Assembly (NCBI GenBank): GCA_030526485.1
Contig: JAUNCS010000014.1
Coordinates: 1 to 42,778, forward strand
Length of the DNA stretch: 42,778 nt
Source of the DNA: Erysipelotrichaceae bacterium
GTDB lineage: Bacteria; Bacillota_I; Bacilli_A; Erysipelotrichales; Erysipelotrichaceae
Reading direction: 5' to 3'
A model generated the notes under the pieces. That model saw only the letters and a list, made by a program, of their open reading frames with translations. It did no database searches and was not told the DNA's origin. Positions 26,270-37,161 of the stretch are shown in pieces. The first letter of the stretch is position 1, and every line of letters begins with the position of its first letter. A program made the position numbers and the translations under genes.

Positions 26270-27121
26270 TTAAGCAAGATAGGAAATGATACTGTGGGCT
26301 GCCACATTACCTTCACCTGCTGCCTTAACATATTGATAAGGACAACCTGTACAATCCCCCGCTGCATAGACACCTTTCATATTGGTAGCCATCTTTCTAT
26401 CCACTTTAATATGACCTTCTTCCATTTCCAGGTCTGGCATTAAAGTACTTAAAGAAATGCTGTCTCTAAGACAAAATAAGCCATCTACCTTAAGTTTTTC
26501 CTTATTGGTTAGTACTAAATTAGCTAAACGGCCATTTTCCTCTTCCAGGCTATAAATACGTTCCTTCATCAGTTCGACATTATCAGATAGTTCACCATTT
26601 TCTTCATATAGTGGAAAGTAGTAAACCTTAGATGCTAGATTAGCCAAGAAGTCCAGTTCGTGTTTAAAACGAGGATTATTACATAAAACTGCAATAGTCT
26701 TTTTCTTATAAAGATTGCCATCACAGGTTGCACAATAACTGACTCCTCTGCCCACTAAATCATTTTCATTTAATAAAGTACCAACGGCAGTAACACCAGT
26801 AGTCAACAGGACCGTCTTAGCCTCATAGAAATCTTCAGCCGCCATAATAGCATAGTGATCATCAAAAGGCATGATAGAGCCTACCATCTTATCGATAATT
26901 TCTAAGCCCATGTCATCACACTGTCTCTTAAAGGCTTCATTCATTTCTTTGCCAGAAACTTTATTTAAACCTGGATAGTTTTCAATAAGTTCTGCTTTTA
27001 CTACCTTGTCACTAAAGTTTTTATTGCCAAACCATAAGATATTCTTGTGATTGGCTTTTAAAGTCAGGGCTGCGGAAACTCCTGCAGGACCTGTACCAAT
27101 GATTGCTACATCATAAATCAT
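26270..27121 (-). CDS. Thioredoxin-reductase-like flavoprotein lacking the NADPH motif
   Basis: A 283-residue protein with the FAD motif GTGPAGVSA (residues 9-17), the redox-active CATCDG in the middle and the GDCTGCPYQ FAD motif near the C-terminus. It is shorter than the typical TrxB of about 305-320 residues. Where NADPH-dependent enzymes have GxGxxA followed by HRR, this one reads VLCNNPRFKHE, so the NADPH-binding signature is missing. Clostridial ferredoxin-dependent flavin thioredoxin reductases have the same loss, so ferredoxin could be the donor. That is inference. The redox Cys pair implies a thioredoxin-like partner, not encoded here. Confidence 0.85.
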   Translation of the reverse strand: MIYDVAIIGTGPAGVSAALTLKANHKNILWFGNKNFSDKVVKAELIENYPGLNKVSGKEMNEAFKRQCDDMGLEIIDKMVGSIMPFDDHYAIMAAEDFYEAKTVLLTTGVTAVGTLLNENDLVGRGVSYCATCDGNLYKKKTIAVLCNNPRFKHELDFLANLASKVYYFPLYEENGELSDNVELMKERIYSLEEENGRLANLVLTNKEKLKVDGLFCLRDSISLSTLMPDLEMEEGHIKVDRKMATNMKGVYAAGDCTGCPYQYVKAAGEGNVAAHSIISYLA

Positions 27122-27133
27122 ATCTATTCTCCT

Positions 27134-27148
27134 TCCAGCAATGCTGGA
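27134..27148 (-). promoter_or_regulatory. Small hairpin directly before the ribosome site of the reductase gene
   Basis: On the minus strand TCCAGC and GCTGGA pair around a 3-base loop and are followed at once by AGGAG. It could influence translation or message stability; no known motif is matched. Confidence 0.4.
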
Positions 27149-27194
27149 TCATATTTATTTTATCTTTTCATTTATTCAAAAGGTCTTTTGATGC

Positions 27195-28502
27195 CTATAT
27201 GAAAGAGATTGCATACAAAGGCAAGGTAAGTATTCCTTCATCACTTACACCGATGTTGCCATCAATAAATTTATAAGCCAGTTTAATATCGTTCTTATTC
27301 TTAAGTAGACTGCTAAGAGAACTTGCCTTACTGTTGCCACTCTTGATTTCAATCGGAACAACTTCTCCATCCTTTTGGATAATCACATCAATTTCCTTCT
27401 TGTTTGTTTCATTCTTATAGAAATACAGTGAATAGCCTTTTTTGTGTAAAGCATCAGCGATAGCACATTCATATATTCCACCCTTTGTATTTCCACTTAG
27501 TGTATTTTCGACGATGTGCTTTTTCAAAGAAAAATCCTTCATCGCCATTAAAAGTGATAAATCAGTGGTGTAAGCCCTAAAGAAATCATCCTTTGCATAA
27601 TCATCCAAATCAAAGGTAATATTCGTAACCAGCCTGCTAAGATGAATGATATCTGCTCTTAAAAGCCACTCAATACTTGAATAGTATTTTTGGGCTCTAC
27701 CACCATGTTCTACTTCCTTATACTGGAACTTATGATTTTCTTTATCTAATAACTGTCTTGCCAAAGTCAGATAACATTTCTCTGCTTTTACTTTTTCCTC
27801 AGCATTAGCGTAATGAGCAATATCATACAAATAACCTTGAAGCAGATTCTTTTGAACAGTATCTACTTCTCTAAAATCTTTAGTATCAAGATATTTTTGA
27901 ACTGCTTCTGGCATACCGCCAACTGCAATATACTGTCTGAAATACATCATCATCTGTGTATTGACCGCTTCAGGCAAAGCCTTTTTATCTTCAATATATT
28001 GTCTTACACCGCTAATCATTTCTTCACCGATGCCATTAGCCCACAGAAATTCTTCAAAATCTACGCCCTGCATCTTGTAGTAATCTACATAGCCCACTGG
28101 ATAAGAGGAAGCTCTTTTATAATCAATCCCCAACAGAGAACCAGATGCTATCACATCAAAGTGGTTATCAATAGCCCAGAACTTTAATGAAGTAATCGCT
28201 TCTTCACATTCCTGAATTTCATCTAAAAAGATTAGTGTTTTACCAGGAATGATCTTCTTGTCGGGAAAACGAAAACGCATTGCCATCAGCATGGTTTCAA
28301 CTGTTAAATCACCACTGAATATTTCTTTTGCAGAAGGACTTTCTTTAAAATTGATTTCTAATAGTTCTTCATAATTTTCATTGGCAAAATTTTCAACAGT
28401 AAAAGTTTTACCAGTTTGTCTGGCACCCTGTATCACAAGGCACTTCTTATGTTTTTCACGCAGCCATTTTTTAATATCTGCAGTAGCTTTTCTTTTAATC
28501 AT
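27195..28502 (-). CDS. AAA_14/DUF4143 P-loop ATPase with PD-(D/E)XK-like C-terminus, copy B
   Basis: A 435-residue paralogue of the proteins at 2886 and 38404. Walker A is GARQTGKT at residues 26-33, Walker B LIFLDEIQ is near 90-97, SGSLLGI follows, then DFEEFLWANG. The C-terminal nuclease-like pair is KEIDVII (Asp 372) and IEIKSG (Glu 385, Lys 387). There is an AGAGGG site before the ATG. Its own TATAAT box (28522-28527) is overlapped upstream by the first of three 32-bp-periodic repeats. It is monocistronic, and the family function is unknown. Confidence 0.88.
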   Translation of the reverse strand: MIKRKATADIKKWLREKHKKCLVIQGARQTGKTFTVENFANENYEELLEINFKESPSAKEIFSGDLTVETMLMAMRFRFPDKKIIPGKTLIFLDEIQECEEAITSLKFWAIDNHFDVIASGSLLGIDYKRASSYPVGYVDYYKMQGVDFEEFLWANGIGEEMISGVRQYIEDKKALPEAVNTQMMMYFRQYIAVGGMPEAVQKYLDTKDFREVDTVQKNLLQGYLYDIAHYANAEEKVKAEKCYLTLARQLLDKENHKFQYKEVEHGGRAQKYYSSIEWLLRADIIHLSRLVTNITFDLDDYAKDDFFRAYTTDLSLLMAMKDFSLKKHIVENTLSGNTKGGIYECAIADALHKKGYSLYFYKNETNKKEIDVIIQKDGEVVPIEIKSGNSKASSLSSLLKNKNDIKLAYKFIDGNIGVSDEGILTLPLYAISFI

Positions 28503-28532
28503 AAATATTCCCTCTAGTTATATTATAAGGCT

Positions 28533-28611
28533 CATCAACATTTTAGAAAGAAAAAATGTTGTTTCATCAACATTTTGGACATCTATTATGTTGATACATC
28601 AACATTTTGGA
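28533..28611. repeat. Three direct iterons with exact 32-bp period upstream of ATPase B
   Basis: CATCAACATTTTGGA or a near copy occurs at 28533, 28565 and 28597, with two exact 32-bp steps (the first copy ends TTAGA in place of TTGGA). Each of the second and third copies is also faced by an inverted half, AAAATGTTG at 28553-28561 and ATGTTGAT near 28589, making a small dyad. The first copy lies 31 bp before the ATG, between the promoter -35 area and its TATAAT. The third ends 5 bp from the stop codon of the next gene. Confidence 0.9.
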
Positions 28612-28615
28612 ATTT

Positions 28616-29362
28616 TTATGATAAAAGTTTATATTCAGCATTCAGAAACAATTCTTCGCTTAGCTTCTTGTCGTTAAAGTTAATTCTTTCATATCTAATA
28701 TCTATTTTCTTTAAACAAAGATAGATAAAGCATAGGAAAATACCAATATCTATCTGATTATAATAATCTACTTTTAATGCTGGCATAATGCCACGTTTTC
28801 CTTCCTTTTTATAGCGATAGACTCTTAATACATCATCATCATTTTCAACATACCATGGCTGGCTATTGCAGGCACTTGGGGCAAAACGTACTATTTCACT
28901 TAAGCCCGGTATTAATTCACCCTTCCAGATTTCACTTAATTCTTTTCTTTTACTCTTAAACATATCTTTGCGAAATTTAGACTCATCATCAATCTTTTTA
29001 ATAGCCATCATAATCACAAAGTCCAGTCCATTGAAACACTCTTCTTCTACCTTGCCAATGCCAAACCAGAGTGTTCCAATATTTTTAGAAACCAGATTCA
29101 GTTCCAGCTGTTCACCAAAATAACCAATATTTTGTAAATAGCCATCTTTCTTTTCGCTGTAGAAAAGAACGCAGTATTCCTGGCCTCTCTTGCAGTTGTT
29201 ATCATCTTTTACAATTCGAATACTGGTTTTGATCTCGGGATATAAGGGATTTAATTTCTCATATATCTCATAAATATCATTGAGTTCATCTTCGCTTATC
29301 TTTTCATCACCAGTATTTCTGAATAAGTGGAAAGACTTTCTTTTATAAATCGTTTCGTACAT
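28616..29362 (-). CDS. Nitroreductase-like protein
   Basis: A 248-residue protein. The C-terminal half has the nitroreductase pattern, with VRFAPSACNSQPWYV and a later DIGIFLCFIYL helix, as in the small TM1586-like nitroreductases. The N-terminal half begins MYETIYKRKSFHLFRNTG. These are FMN proteins of poorly known substrate. The ATG at 29362 is preferred over the GTG one codon before it. It is a single gene located between the HAD terminator and the iterons of ATPase B. Confidence 0.72.
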   Translation of the reverse strand: MYETIYKRKSFHLFRNTGDEKISEDELNDIYEIYEKLNPLYPEIKTSIRIVKDDNNCKRGQEYCVLFYSEKKDGYLQNIGYFGEQLELNLVSKNIGTLWFGIGKVEEECFNGLDFVIMMAIKKIDDESKFRKDMFKSKRKELSEIWKGELIPGLSEIVRFAPSACNSQPWYVENDDDVLRVYRYKKEGKRGIMPALKVDYYNQIDIGIFLCFIYLCLKKIDIRYERINFNDKKLSEELFLNAEYKLLS

Positions 29363-29383
29363 CACCTACATTGTATGAATAGT

Positions 29384-29417
29384 TTTAAAAAGAAAAAACA
29401 GTATCTTTAAAATACTG
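29384..29417 (-). terminator. Terminator of the licT-PTS-GH1-HAD operon
   Basis: On the minus strand the stem CAGTAT / ATACTG (29417-29412 and 29404-29399) is followed by a long T-run. The stem overlaps the last codons of the HAD gene. Confidence 0.85.
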
Positions 29418-30239
29418 CTTTCTCTGTATCTATCAATGATTTTATTGTTTTAACTACGCTATTATCTTCGCAAGGTCCAATAATGTATTTAGCTGACTTT
29501 TTTGCTTTAAGAGATGCGTTAGAAGGTGCATAAGAGTTCTTGATGTTCTTCAGCATTTCGCAGTCATTTTCTCCATCACCAAAGGCATACATCTCTCCAT
29601 CTTTCCAGCCTTCTAGTTTCTGAAGATAAGAAATAGCCGAATACTTAGAGATACTTCTGTTATTTAATTCAAGAACACGATAATCAAAAGGTGTATTGAT
29701 TAACTCTTTTACACTATTCACATACTTTATATTTTGTTTTCTCTTTTCTTCATTTAGTTCAAGTATATTTATTTTTAATACTTTATCTTTGAAGTCTTCC
29801 AACTTAGAGTCAAAAACATAATTAGCGAGCAATCCCTCTAAAGCACCTTTTTTCTCTGTCTTCCTTGACCACACATCCCATTTAGAGTATTCATCAAGAT
29901 ATTTTTCTTTAGAAATGGTGAAGTAGCTTTTTTCTGCAGTTACAAACTCAATATTAGCCAATTTGAATTTGTTATATAGTTTTTCAACTATACTTTCATC
30001 TATTGTATTTTGGAAAATGATATTACCTTTTTTGTCTATTATTAGTGCTCCATTCATCACTATTTTGTAAATCGGTTTATCAATCCCGCTGAGTTTAATG
30101 CCATTTCTTGTTCTGCCAGTAGCAATCACCATTTCATTGCCACTTTCAATAACTTCATTAATACATTCCAAAGCTTCTTTTGAAGCAGCAAACGTTTCTG
30201 GGATTAAAGTACCATCCAAGTCGCTAATAAATATTTTCA

Positions 30240-30240
<1 letters not shown>
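29407..30240 (-). CDS. HAD-superfamily Cof-type sugar phosphatase
   Basis: A 277-residue protein with the HAD motif I DLDGTL (nucleophile Asp 7, Asp 9), motif II ATGRT and motif IV FGDGENDCEML, plus the Cof-type cap. These enzymes remove phosphate from sugar phosphates or flavin-type phosphates. Its ATG overlaps the GH1 stop by one base, so it is translated with the glucosidase. A role in dephosphorylating excess sugar phosphate is plausible but unproven. Confidence 0.87.
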
Positions 30241-32218
<1,978 letters not shown>

Positions 32219-32246
32219 ACATATCTCCTTGTCGTCACAGAATTAT

Positions 32247-33608
32247 TTATTTTTCTTCACCTACACCTAGTACCATTACGATCGCAAAGGCAACTAAAGC
32301 TGATACCGCCATACCCAGGCATACACTCCAGAAACCATCTGTCATAAATACCGGTGTTGATAAGATACAAGAGTTTACATAAGCGGTTGCACGACCACCA
32401 AACATACCAACAATAGCGCCACCAATAGCACCACCAGCTACAGTAGCAAGCATAGCTGTCTTAAACTTCAGGAATACACCGTAAATACCAGGTTCAGTAA
32501 TACCGATGAAAGATGAAATAGCTGTAGAAGCACCAATCTGCTTATTTTCAGAATTCTTAGCCTTTAGCCATACACCGAAACATGCGCCAAATAAAGCAAG
32601 AGTACCCATAGTGTTCATAGGTAATAACCAGTCCTTACCATATTCAGCAAGATTGCCAATTGCGATAGCACCAAGTGATAAGTGCATACCAGTCATAACT
32701 ACAAACAATCTAGTACCACCGATAATTGCGCCCGCAACAAGTGGAGATAAGCCATATAAGAAGTTGAATAAACCAACTAATAATTTAGAGATATACATCG
32801 CTAATGGGCCGATTACCACTAGTGTTAATGGTGTCATGATTAATAAAACCAAAGTAGGAACAAATACAATCTGTAAATTCTTTGGAATAATTTTCTTAAC
32901 AGCTCTATATACATAAGAAAGCACTAATACAGTTAAGATAATTGGAATTGTGCTACCAAAGTATCTAGGGAATGGGATAGGTAAGCCTAAGAATTTTAGA
33001 GCTTCAGCACCAGAAGTATTACCTGCCGTCATGGTTGGATACAGTAATACACCGGCTAAAGAAATAGCTAATGCAGCATCAGTCTTAAATCTCTTAGAAG
33101 CTGACCAAGCTACCAGGAATGGTAGGAAATAGAATGCACAATCACCCGCCATTGTAAGAACTGTAATTAGAGAAGATGAAGAGCTTACGCCACAATATGA
33201 AGTTAAAATTGTGATCAAACCCTTAATCATACCAGCACCAGCTAAAGCCGGAATTACTGGAAGCAGGATTGCAGACATAGTCTGGAAAATAGTGTTAATG
33301 CTGAATTTGGCTTTTTCGCCATCAAGGTTTTCATTAACTTTAGCTTCAACATTGATATCTGCTGCTTTACAGAATACATCATATAGCTCATCAACATCCT
33401 GACCGATGATAATCTGTAACTGGTTGCCATTCCATTGTGTACCAGCAACACCATCGATCTTTTCAAGATTTTCAATATCAACTAGACCCTTATCTTTAAC
33501 GTCTAATCTAAGTCTTGTCATACAGTGATATGCACGGTTAACGTTGTCCTTACCGCTAACGCTAGCTAAGATATCAGATGACATTTGTTCATAATTCTTT
33601 TTTGCCAT
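32247..33608 (-). CDS. PTS beta-glucoside-type transporter, IIBC
   Basis: A 453-residue protein with IIB at the N-terminus (phosphorylated Cys29 in YHCMTRLRLD), then a IIC domain of about 10 membrane segments, with TEPGIYGVF late in the chain. As in the first operon, the IIA is a separate protein. It follows licT by 68 bp. Confidence 0.93.
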   Translation of the reverse strand: MAKKNYEQMSSDILASVSGKDNVNRAYHCMTRLRLDVKDKGLVDIENLEKIDGVAGTQWNGNQLQIIIGQDVDELYDVFCKAADINVEAKVNENLDGEKAKFSINTIFQTMSAILLPVIPALAGAGMIKGLITILTSYCGVSSSSSLITVLTMAGDCAFYFLPFLVAWSASKRFKTDAALAISLAGVLLYPTMTAGNTSGAEALKFLGLPIPFPRYFGSTIPIILTVLVLSYVYRAVKKIIPKNLQIVFVPTLVLLIMTPLTLVVIGPLAMYISKLLVGLFNFLYGLSPLVAGAIIGGTRLFVVMTGMHLSLGAIAIGNLAEYGKDWLLPMNTMGTLALFGACFGVWLKAKNSENKQIGASTAISSFIGITEPGIYGVFLKFKTAMLATVAGGAIGGAIVGMFGGRATAYVNSCILSTPVFMTDGFWSVCLGMAVSALVAFAIVMVLGVGEEK

Positions 33609-33641
33609 TTTAATTTTTCCTCTTTTTTAAAATTTATTTTT

Positions 33642-33668
33642 ATAAACTGTTGCGCGCTATTAGTTTAT
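33642..33668 (-). other. Hairpin between licT and PTS IIBC
   Basis: A 7-bp stem ATAAACT / AGTTTAT with a 13-base loop containing GCGCGC. No T-run follows on the minus strand, so it is not a terminator. It may set message stability of licT versus the transporter. Confidence 0.4.
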
Positions 33669-33676
33669 TAAAATAC

Positions 33677-34489
33677 TTACTTTTCTCTGCTTATCAATCT
33701 ATTGATATGAAGCATCAGATACATTAATTCTTCATCACTCAATTCAGTCTCCAATACTCGACCAATTTTCTTTGAACATTCGTAAATCTTTGGATATTCA
33801 TTTACCAGTTTGGCAAACATTTTCATATTTTCACTTTTAAGTGGTTCGTTATTTTTAAGTCTATCTAGCAAGAAATACATGTGAGATAAAAATCTTGAAT
33901 AGTTAAAGCTATCCTTATTGATTTTTAAATCCATCTCTTCTTCGATTACTTCAACACATTTATCAATCTTTTGTCTTGAACTGGATGTCGTTTCAACATT
34001 CATTGAATTCAAACCATATTCAATTACGTGAAGAGTAATAACCGCTGCCTCATCATTTGGCAACACGATATCCATTTTCTTTTCAATCAATTTCAGTGCA
34101 TACTCCCCAATGACTATTTCATCAGGATACATATATTTAACTTCATGTATCATTGGTAAACTGATATACATATTTTTCTTTTTGCGTTCAATACTGAAAT
34201 TGATATGGTCAGCTAATGTAAACACCAGATTACTGTCAAAGCGTCCTTCAAACTTTTCATTCGCAAAATCAATAACTTGCTTGCTGATCTCGATAATGTT
34301 TTCTGGAATATTCGCCAGTGTATCGATATACACCGGATTAACATTGTAGAAAGTTCTTTCAATACTGCTGATTGGTAAATCATATGGTGGTTTTTTAAAG
34401 CCAATGCCCTTGCCAAAAGCTACAACCTCATTGCCCTTAGAGTCTATACACAGCGATATATTGTTATGAATGTTTTTGATAATTTTCAT
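33677..34489 (-). CDS. licT: BglG/LicT-family transcriptional antiterminator
   Basis: A 270-residue RNA-binding regulator. Residues 1-55 are the CAT RNA-binding domain (NIHNNISLCIDSKGNEVVAFGKGIGF), followed by two PTS-regulation domains with conserved histidines: the first in TLADHINFSIER and the second near LSHMYFLLDRL and LMLHINRL. Phosphorylation by the PTS controls dimerisation; when active it binds the antiterminator RNA and lets transcription pass the leader terminator. It is the first gene of its operon and should control itself through the element at 34569-34600. The symbol is by family. Confidence 0.92.
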   Translation of the reverse strand: MKIIKNIHNNISLCIDSKGNEVVAFGKGIGFKKPPYDLPISSIERTFYNVNPVYIDTLANIPENIIEISKQVIDFANEKFEGRFDSNLVFTLADHINFSIERKKKNMYISLPMIHEVKYMYPDEIVIGEYALKLIEKKMDIVLPNDEAAVITLHVIEYGLNSMNVETTSSSRQKIDKCVEVIEEEMDLKINKDSFNYSRFLSHMYFLLDRLKNNEPLKSENMKMFAKLVNEYPKIYECSKKIGRVLETELSDEELMYLMLHINRLISREK

Positions 34490-34522
34490 TCAGTTCTCCT
34501 CGTTTTTGTTTTAAAGATAAAC

Positions 34523-34600
34523 AAAAAAACTCTTCAAAGCAACCCACACATAAAAAGCATTTATGTTTATAGGGGAAGCCTCAAAGAGTAACTAACCTAT
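34523..34600 (-). promoter_or_regulatory. LicT antiterminator (RAT) overlapping a leader terminator
   Basis: On the minus strand, 34600-34569 reads as a RAT-like element, with AGGTTAGTTACTC on one side and GAGGCTTCCCCT on the other, closely matching the LicT/SacY target pattern. Its 3' part, 34589-34578, can instead pair with 34540-34529 over 12 bp (three G-U pairs), giving a terminator followed by seven T. The two structures exclude each other, the classic BglG-type switch. Confidence 0.85.
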
Positions 34601-34610
34601 TTACAACTCA

Positions 34611-34638
34611 ACTCTAACAAATGATCTTACAGTGTCAA
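34611..34638 (-). promoter_or_regulatory. Promoter of the licT operon
   Basis: On the minus strand a perfect TTGACA (34638-34633), a 16-bp spacer and TAGAGT (34616-34611). The -35 lies in the palindrome-like AGTGTCAACACT, and a second inverted repeat TGTAA/TTACA is at 34647-34660. Both could bind a catabolite or local regulator. The transcript would start just before the RAT. Confidence 0.7.
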
Positions 34639-34694
34639 CACTTTTTTGTAAACACTTACATATTTTTTCATGCTTCACAAAAGATTGAAAGGCA

Positions 34695-34700
34695 TATAAT
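34695..34700 (+). promoter_or_regulatory. -10 box of the MATE gene promoter
   Basis: TATAAT at 34695-34700, about 40 bases before the MATE ATG. The -35 is weak (TGCTTC about 18 bp upstream). An AAGGAT ribosome site is close to the ATG. Confidence 0.6.
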
Positions 34701-34740
34701 ACTTCAGTGACATTTAAAAATTAATCAAGGATTATGTTTT

Positions 34741-36066
34741 ATGAATAAAGATTTAACTATTGGAAATCCGCAAACTGTACTCTGGAAGTTCTGTCTTCCT
34801 CTATTTGGGAGCATCATCTTTCAACAATTATACAATATTGCTGATAGCTTAATAGCTGGCAAGTTTATTGGTGAAAATGCTCTGGCTGCTGTTGGTAACA
34901 GTTATGAAATTACTTTGATATTTATCGCCTTTGCCTTTGGCTGCAATATGGGTTGCTCAGTTGTGGTATCAAGGCTATTTGGAGCTAAAGACTACAGTAG
35001 GATGAAAAGTGCTGTCTATACAGCCTTAATTATGAGTGGTGTTATCTGTCTTGCCTTAATGCTGTTTGGAATACTGGCAGCTACACCTTTACTAGACATG
35101 ATTCATACACCATTAGAAGTGTTTGCTGACTCCAAGCTTTATCTTGATATCTATGTCTTAGGCTTGCCATTTGTCTTTTTCTACAATATCGCCAATGGTA
35201 TTTTCTCAGCCCTTGGTGACTCTAAAACGCCTTTCAAATTCTTAGCTGTTTCATCTGTAGCTAACATTATTGTTGATATTATCTTTGTTAAATACTTCAA
35301 GATGGGCGTAGCAGGTGTAGCCTGGGCTACCTTTTTATGTCAGGGAGTAAGCTGCTTCTTGGCAATGAGTGTTGTCTTCTTAAGACTAAAAGATATTCAT
35401 ATAAAAGATAAAGTCAAAATCTTTGACTTTGAACTGTTGAAACAGATTATCGCAATTGCGATACCCAGTACCTTGCAACAGAGTTTTATCTCAATCGGAA
35501 ACATCTTAATACAAGGTGTCATCAATGGTTTTGGTGCACCAGTCATGGCTGGCTATTCAGCTGGTGTAAAGCTTAATAACCTGGTTATTACTTCATTTAC
35601 TACTTTGGCTAACGGTATATCTAACTATACTTCGCAAAACCTGGGCGCTAATAAACTTGATCGTATCAAAGAGGGCTTTAAGGCCGGCATTAAAATGGTT
35701 TGGACACTAGGTTTACCACTTAGCCTTCTATACTTCTTTGGTGGTGAACTGTGTCTTAGATTCTTCTTGGATAATCCTACAGACTTAGCTGTACATACTG
35801 GGGTAATGTTCTTAAGAATTCTTTCACCATTCTATTTTGTTGTATCAACTAAGCTGATAGCTGATGGCATTTTGAGAGGATCAGGCAATATGAATTATTT
35901 CATGATTGCGACATTCACCGATTTAATACTACGCGTAGTATTAGCCTTTATTTTCTCTGGTACATCTTTAGGAGCAACCGGCATCTGGTGTGCCTGGCCA
36001 ATCGGCTGGACTATCGCCACTTTCTTATCAGTTATGTTTTACAAGAGGGAACCATGGATTAATTAA
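34741..36066 (+). CDS. MATE-family efflux transporter
   Basis: A 441-residue protein with 12 membrane segments in two halves, typical of the MATE family (LFGSIIFQQLYNIADSLIAGKFIGENALAAVG at the start). It exports organic cations, drugs or metabolites in exchange for Na+ or H+. It is divergent from licT, and no regulator is encoded next to it. The substrate cannot be assigned. The N-terminus has its family start and no signal peptide. Confidence 0.92.
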   Translation: MNKDLTIGNPQTVLWKFCLPLFGSIIFQQLYNIADSLIAGKFIGENALAAVGNSYEITLIFIAFAFGCNMGCSVVVSRLFGAKDYSRMKSAVYTALIMSGVICLALMLFGILAATPLLDMIHTPLEVFADSKLYLDIYVLGLPFVFFYNIANGIFSALGDSKTPFKFLAVSSVANIIVDIIFVKYFKMGVAGVAWATFLCQGVSCFLAMSVVFLRLKDIHIKDKVKIFDFELLKQIIAIAIPSTLQQSFISIGNILIQGVINGFGAPVMAGYSAGVKLNNLVITSFTTLANGISNYTSQNLGANKLDRIKEGFKAGIKMVWTLGLPLSLLYFFGGELCLRFFLDNPTDLAVHTGVMFLRILSPFYFVVSTKLIADGILRGSGNMNYFMIATFTDLILRVVLAFIFSGTSLGATGIWCAWPIGWTIATFLSVMFYKREPWIN

Positions 36067-36091
36067 AAGCTGTGAACACCACAGCTTTTTG
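36065..36091. terminator. Bidirectional terminator between MATE and DUF4230 genes
   Basis: A 10-bp stem AAAAGCTGTG / CACAGCTTTT with a 5-base loop and T-runs on both strands. Confidence 0.9.
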
Positions 36092-36093
36092 TT

Positions 36094-37080
36094 TTATTTA
36101 TTAAATTCAATTTCCACAACAAACTCAGGTGATACCGCTGAGATTAATGGCTGGAATACTTCCCAGCACTTCATCTTGGCAAATTCATCAGCCTGGTTTA
36201 ATAATGTTTCCTGAAGCAGTGTTTCTCGCATTGAAGACTGCACTGACTTCTCCAGTTCATTCTGCTGTTCCATAGTCAGGGTAATATCACCAAAAGATAA
36301 TAAACCTTTTTCAGTATCCTCAAACTTCATTTCATCATAACTGATGTTTACATATTGAAGAACTGTGTGATTGATATAGATGGTAACTGTCTTTTCTTCT
36401 TCATCAACCCTGATATGATCTTCATCAATATCCTTTAGATCAACTGTATAAACGCCAGTGCCGGCATAGCTGATTTCCTTGGTCTTAGAGAAGATAGCCA
36501 GATTACCTAAACCAGCCTTGGTAATAGTTGTATCAATCACCAGTGGCTGTTCCATAACGATTAATTCCTGATGCTGGCTGGCTTCACCTAATACCGCATT
36601 CTTAAAGTCTACTGCCGTATATCCCGCAAAGGTTTCAGTTAAGACTTCATCAAAATTATCCTTTACTGTTTCAATTGGATTTTTAAACATTGTATCCAGA
36701 TACCCCGAAAGCATAAAGCTTAAGGCAATACCTGCTACCAAACCAATAATTAAACCTGAGAAGAAGCCCTTATTCTTTTTACCAGCCAGTGCAGTTGTCG
36801 CAATAGCTGCTACACCGCTTATGGTTTCCTTGGTTTTATCTTTCTTTTCTTTTTCTAAGGCTTCTGCTTCTTTTATTCTTTTTTCTTCTTCCTGTTTAAG
36901 CTTTTCTGCCTTTTCTTTCTTTAAGCGTTCTTCCTTGATTCTATCTTCACTGGCTTTTTGAGCCTTCACTTTCGCTTCTTCTTTTTTCTGTTTAGCCTTA
37001 GCCAGTTCTTCACTCTGCTTATCTGTTTTATCGTTTTTAACAGTCTTAGCCTTGGCCTTTACCTTTACTTCTTCTGCCAT
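36094..37080 (-). CDS. DUF4230 domain protein with N-terminal coiled coil and membrane anchor
   Basis: A 328-residue protein. Residues 1-85 are a highly charged, Lys/Glu-rich coiled coil. A single hydrophobic segment, about 104-124 (GFFSGLIIGLVAGIALSFML), follows, and the remaining part is the DUF4230 domain. The function of DUF4230 is unknown. The N-terminal coiled coil would be cytoplasmic and the DUF4230 part outside. There is an AAAGGGG site before the ATG. It shares no operon with neighbours. Confidence 0.8.
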   Translation of the reverse strand: MAEEVKVKAKAKTVKNDKTDKQSEELAKAKQKKEEAKVKAQKASEDRIKEERLKKEKAEKLKQEEEKRIKEAEALEKEKKDKTKETISGVAAIATTALAGKKNKGFFSGLIIGLVAGIALSFMLSGYLDTMFKNPIETVKDNFDEVLTETFAGYTAVDFKNAVLGEASQHQELIVMEQPLVIDTTITKAGLGNLAIFSKTKEISYAGTGVYTVDLKDIDEDHIRVDEEEKTVTIYINHTVLQYVNISYDEMKFEDTEKGLLSFGDITLTMEQQNELEKSVQSSMRETLLQETLLNQADEFAKMKCWEVFQPLISAVSPEFVVEIEFNK

Positions 37081-37115
37081 TTTTATCCCCTTTGTATATT
37101 AGTCTTTATTAATTA

Positions 37116-37145
37116 TACAAAAAGACCTCGGTCTACATTTTTGTA
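37116..37145. terminator. Terminator of the methyltransferase gene
   Basis: TACAAAAA (37116-37123) and TTTTTGTA (37138-37145) enclose an inner AGACC / GGTCT pair, making a long imperfect hairpin with a T-rich exit on the minus strand. Confidence 0.7.
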
Positions 37146-37161
37146 TTCCAAGGTCCAAGTA

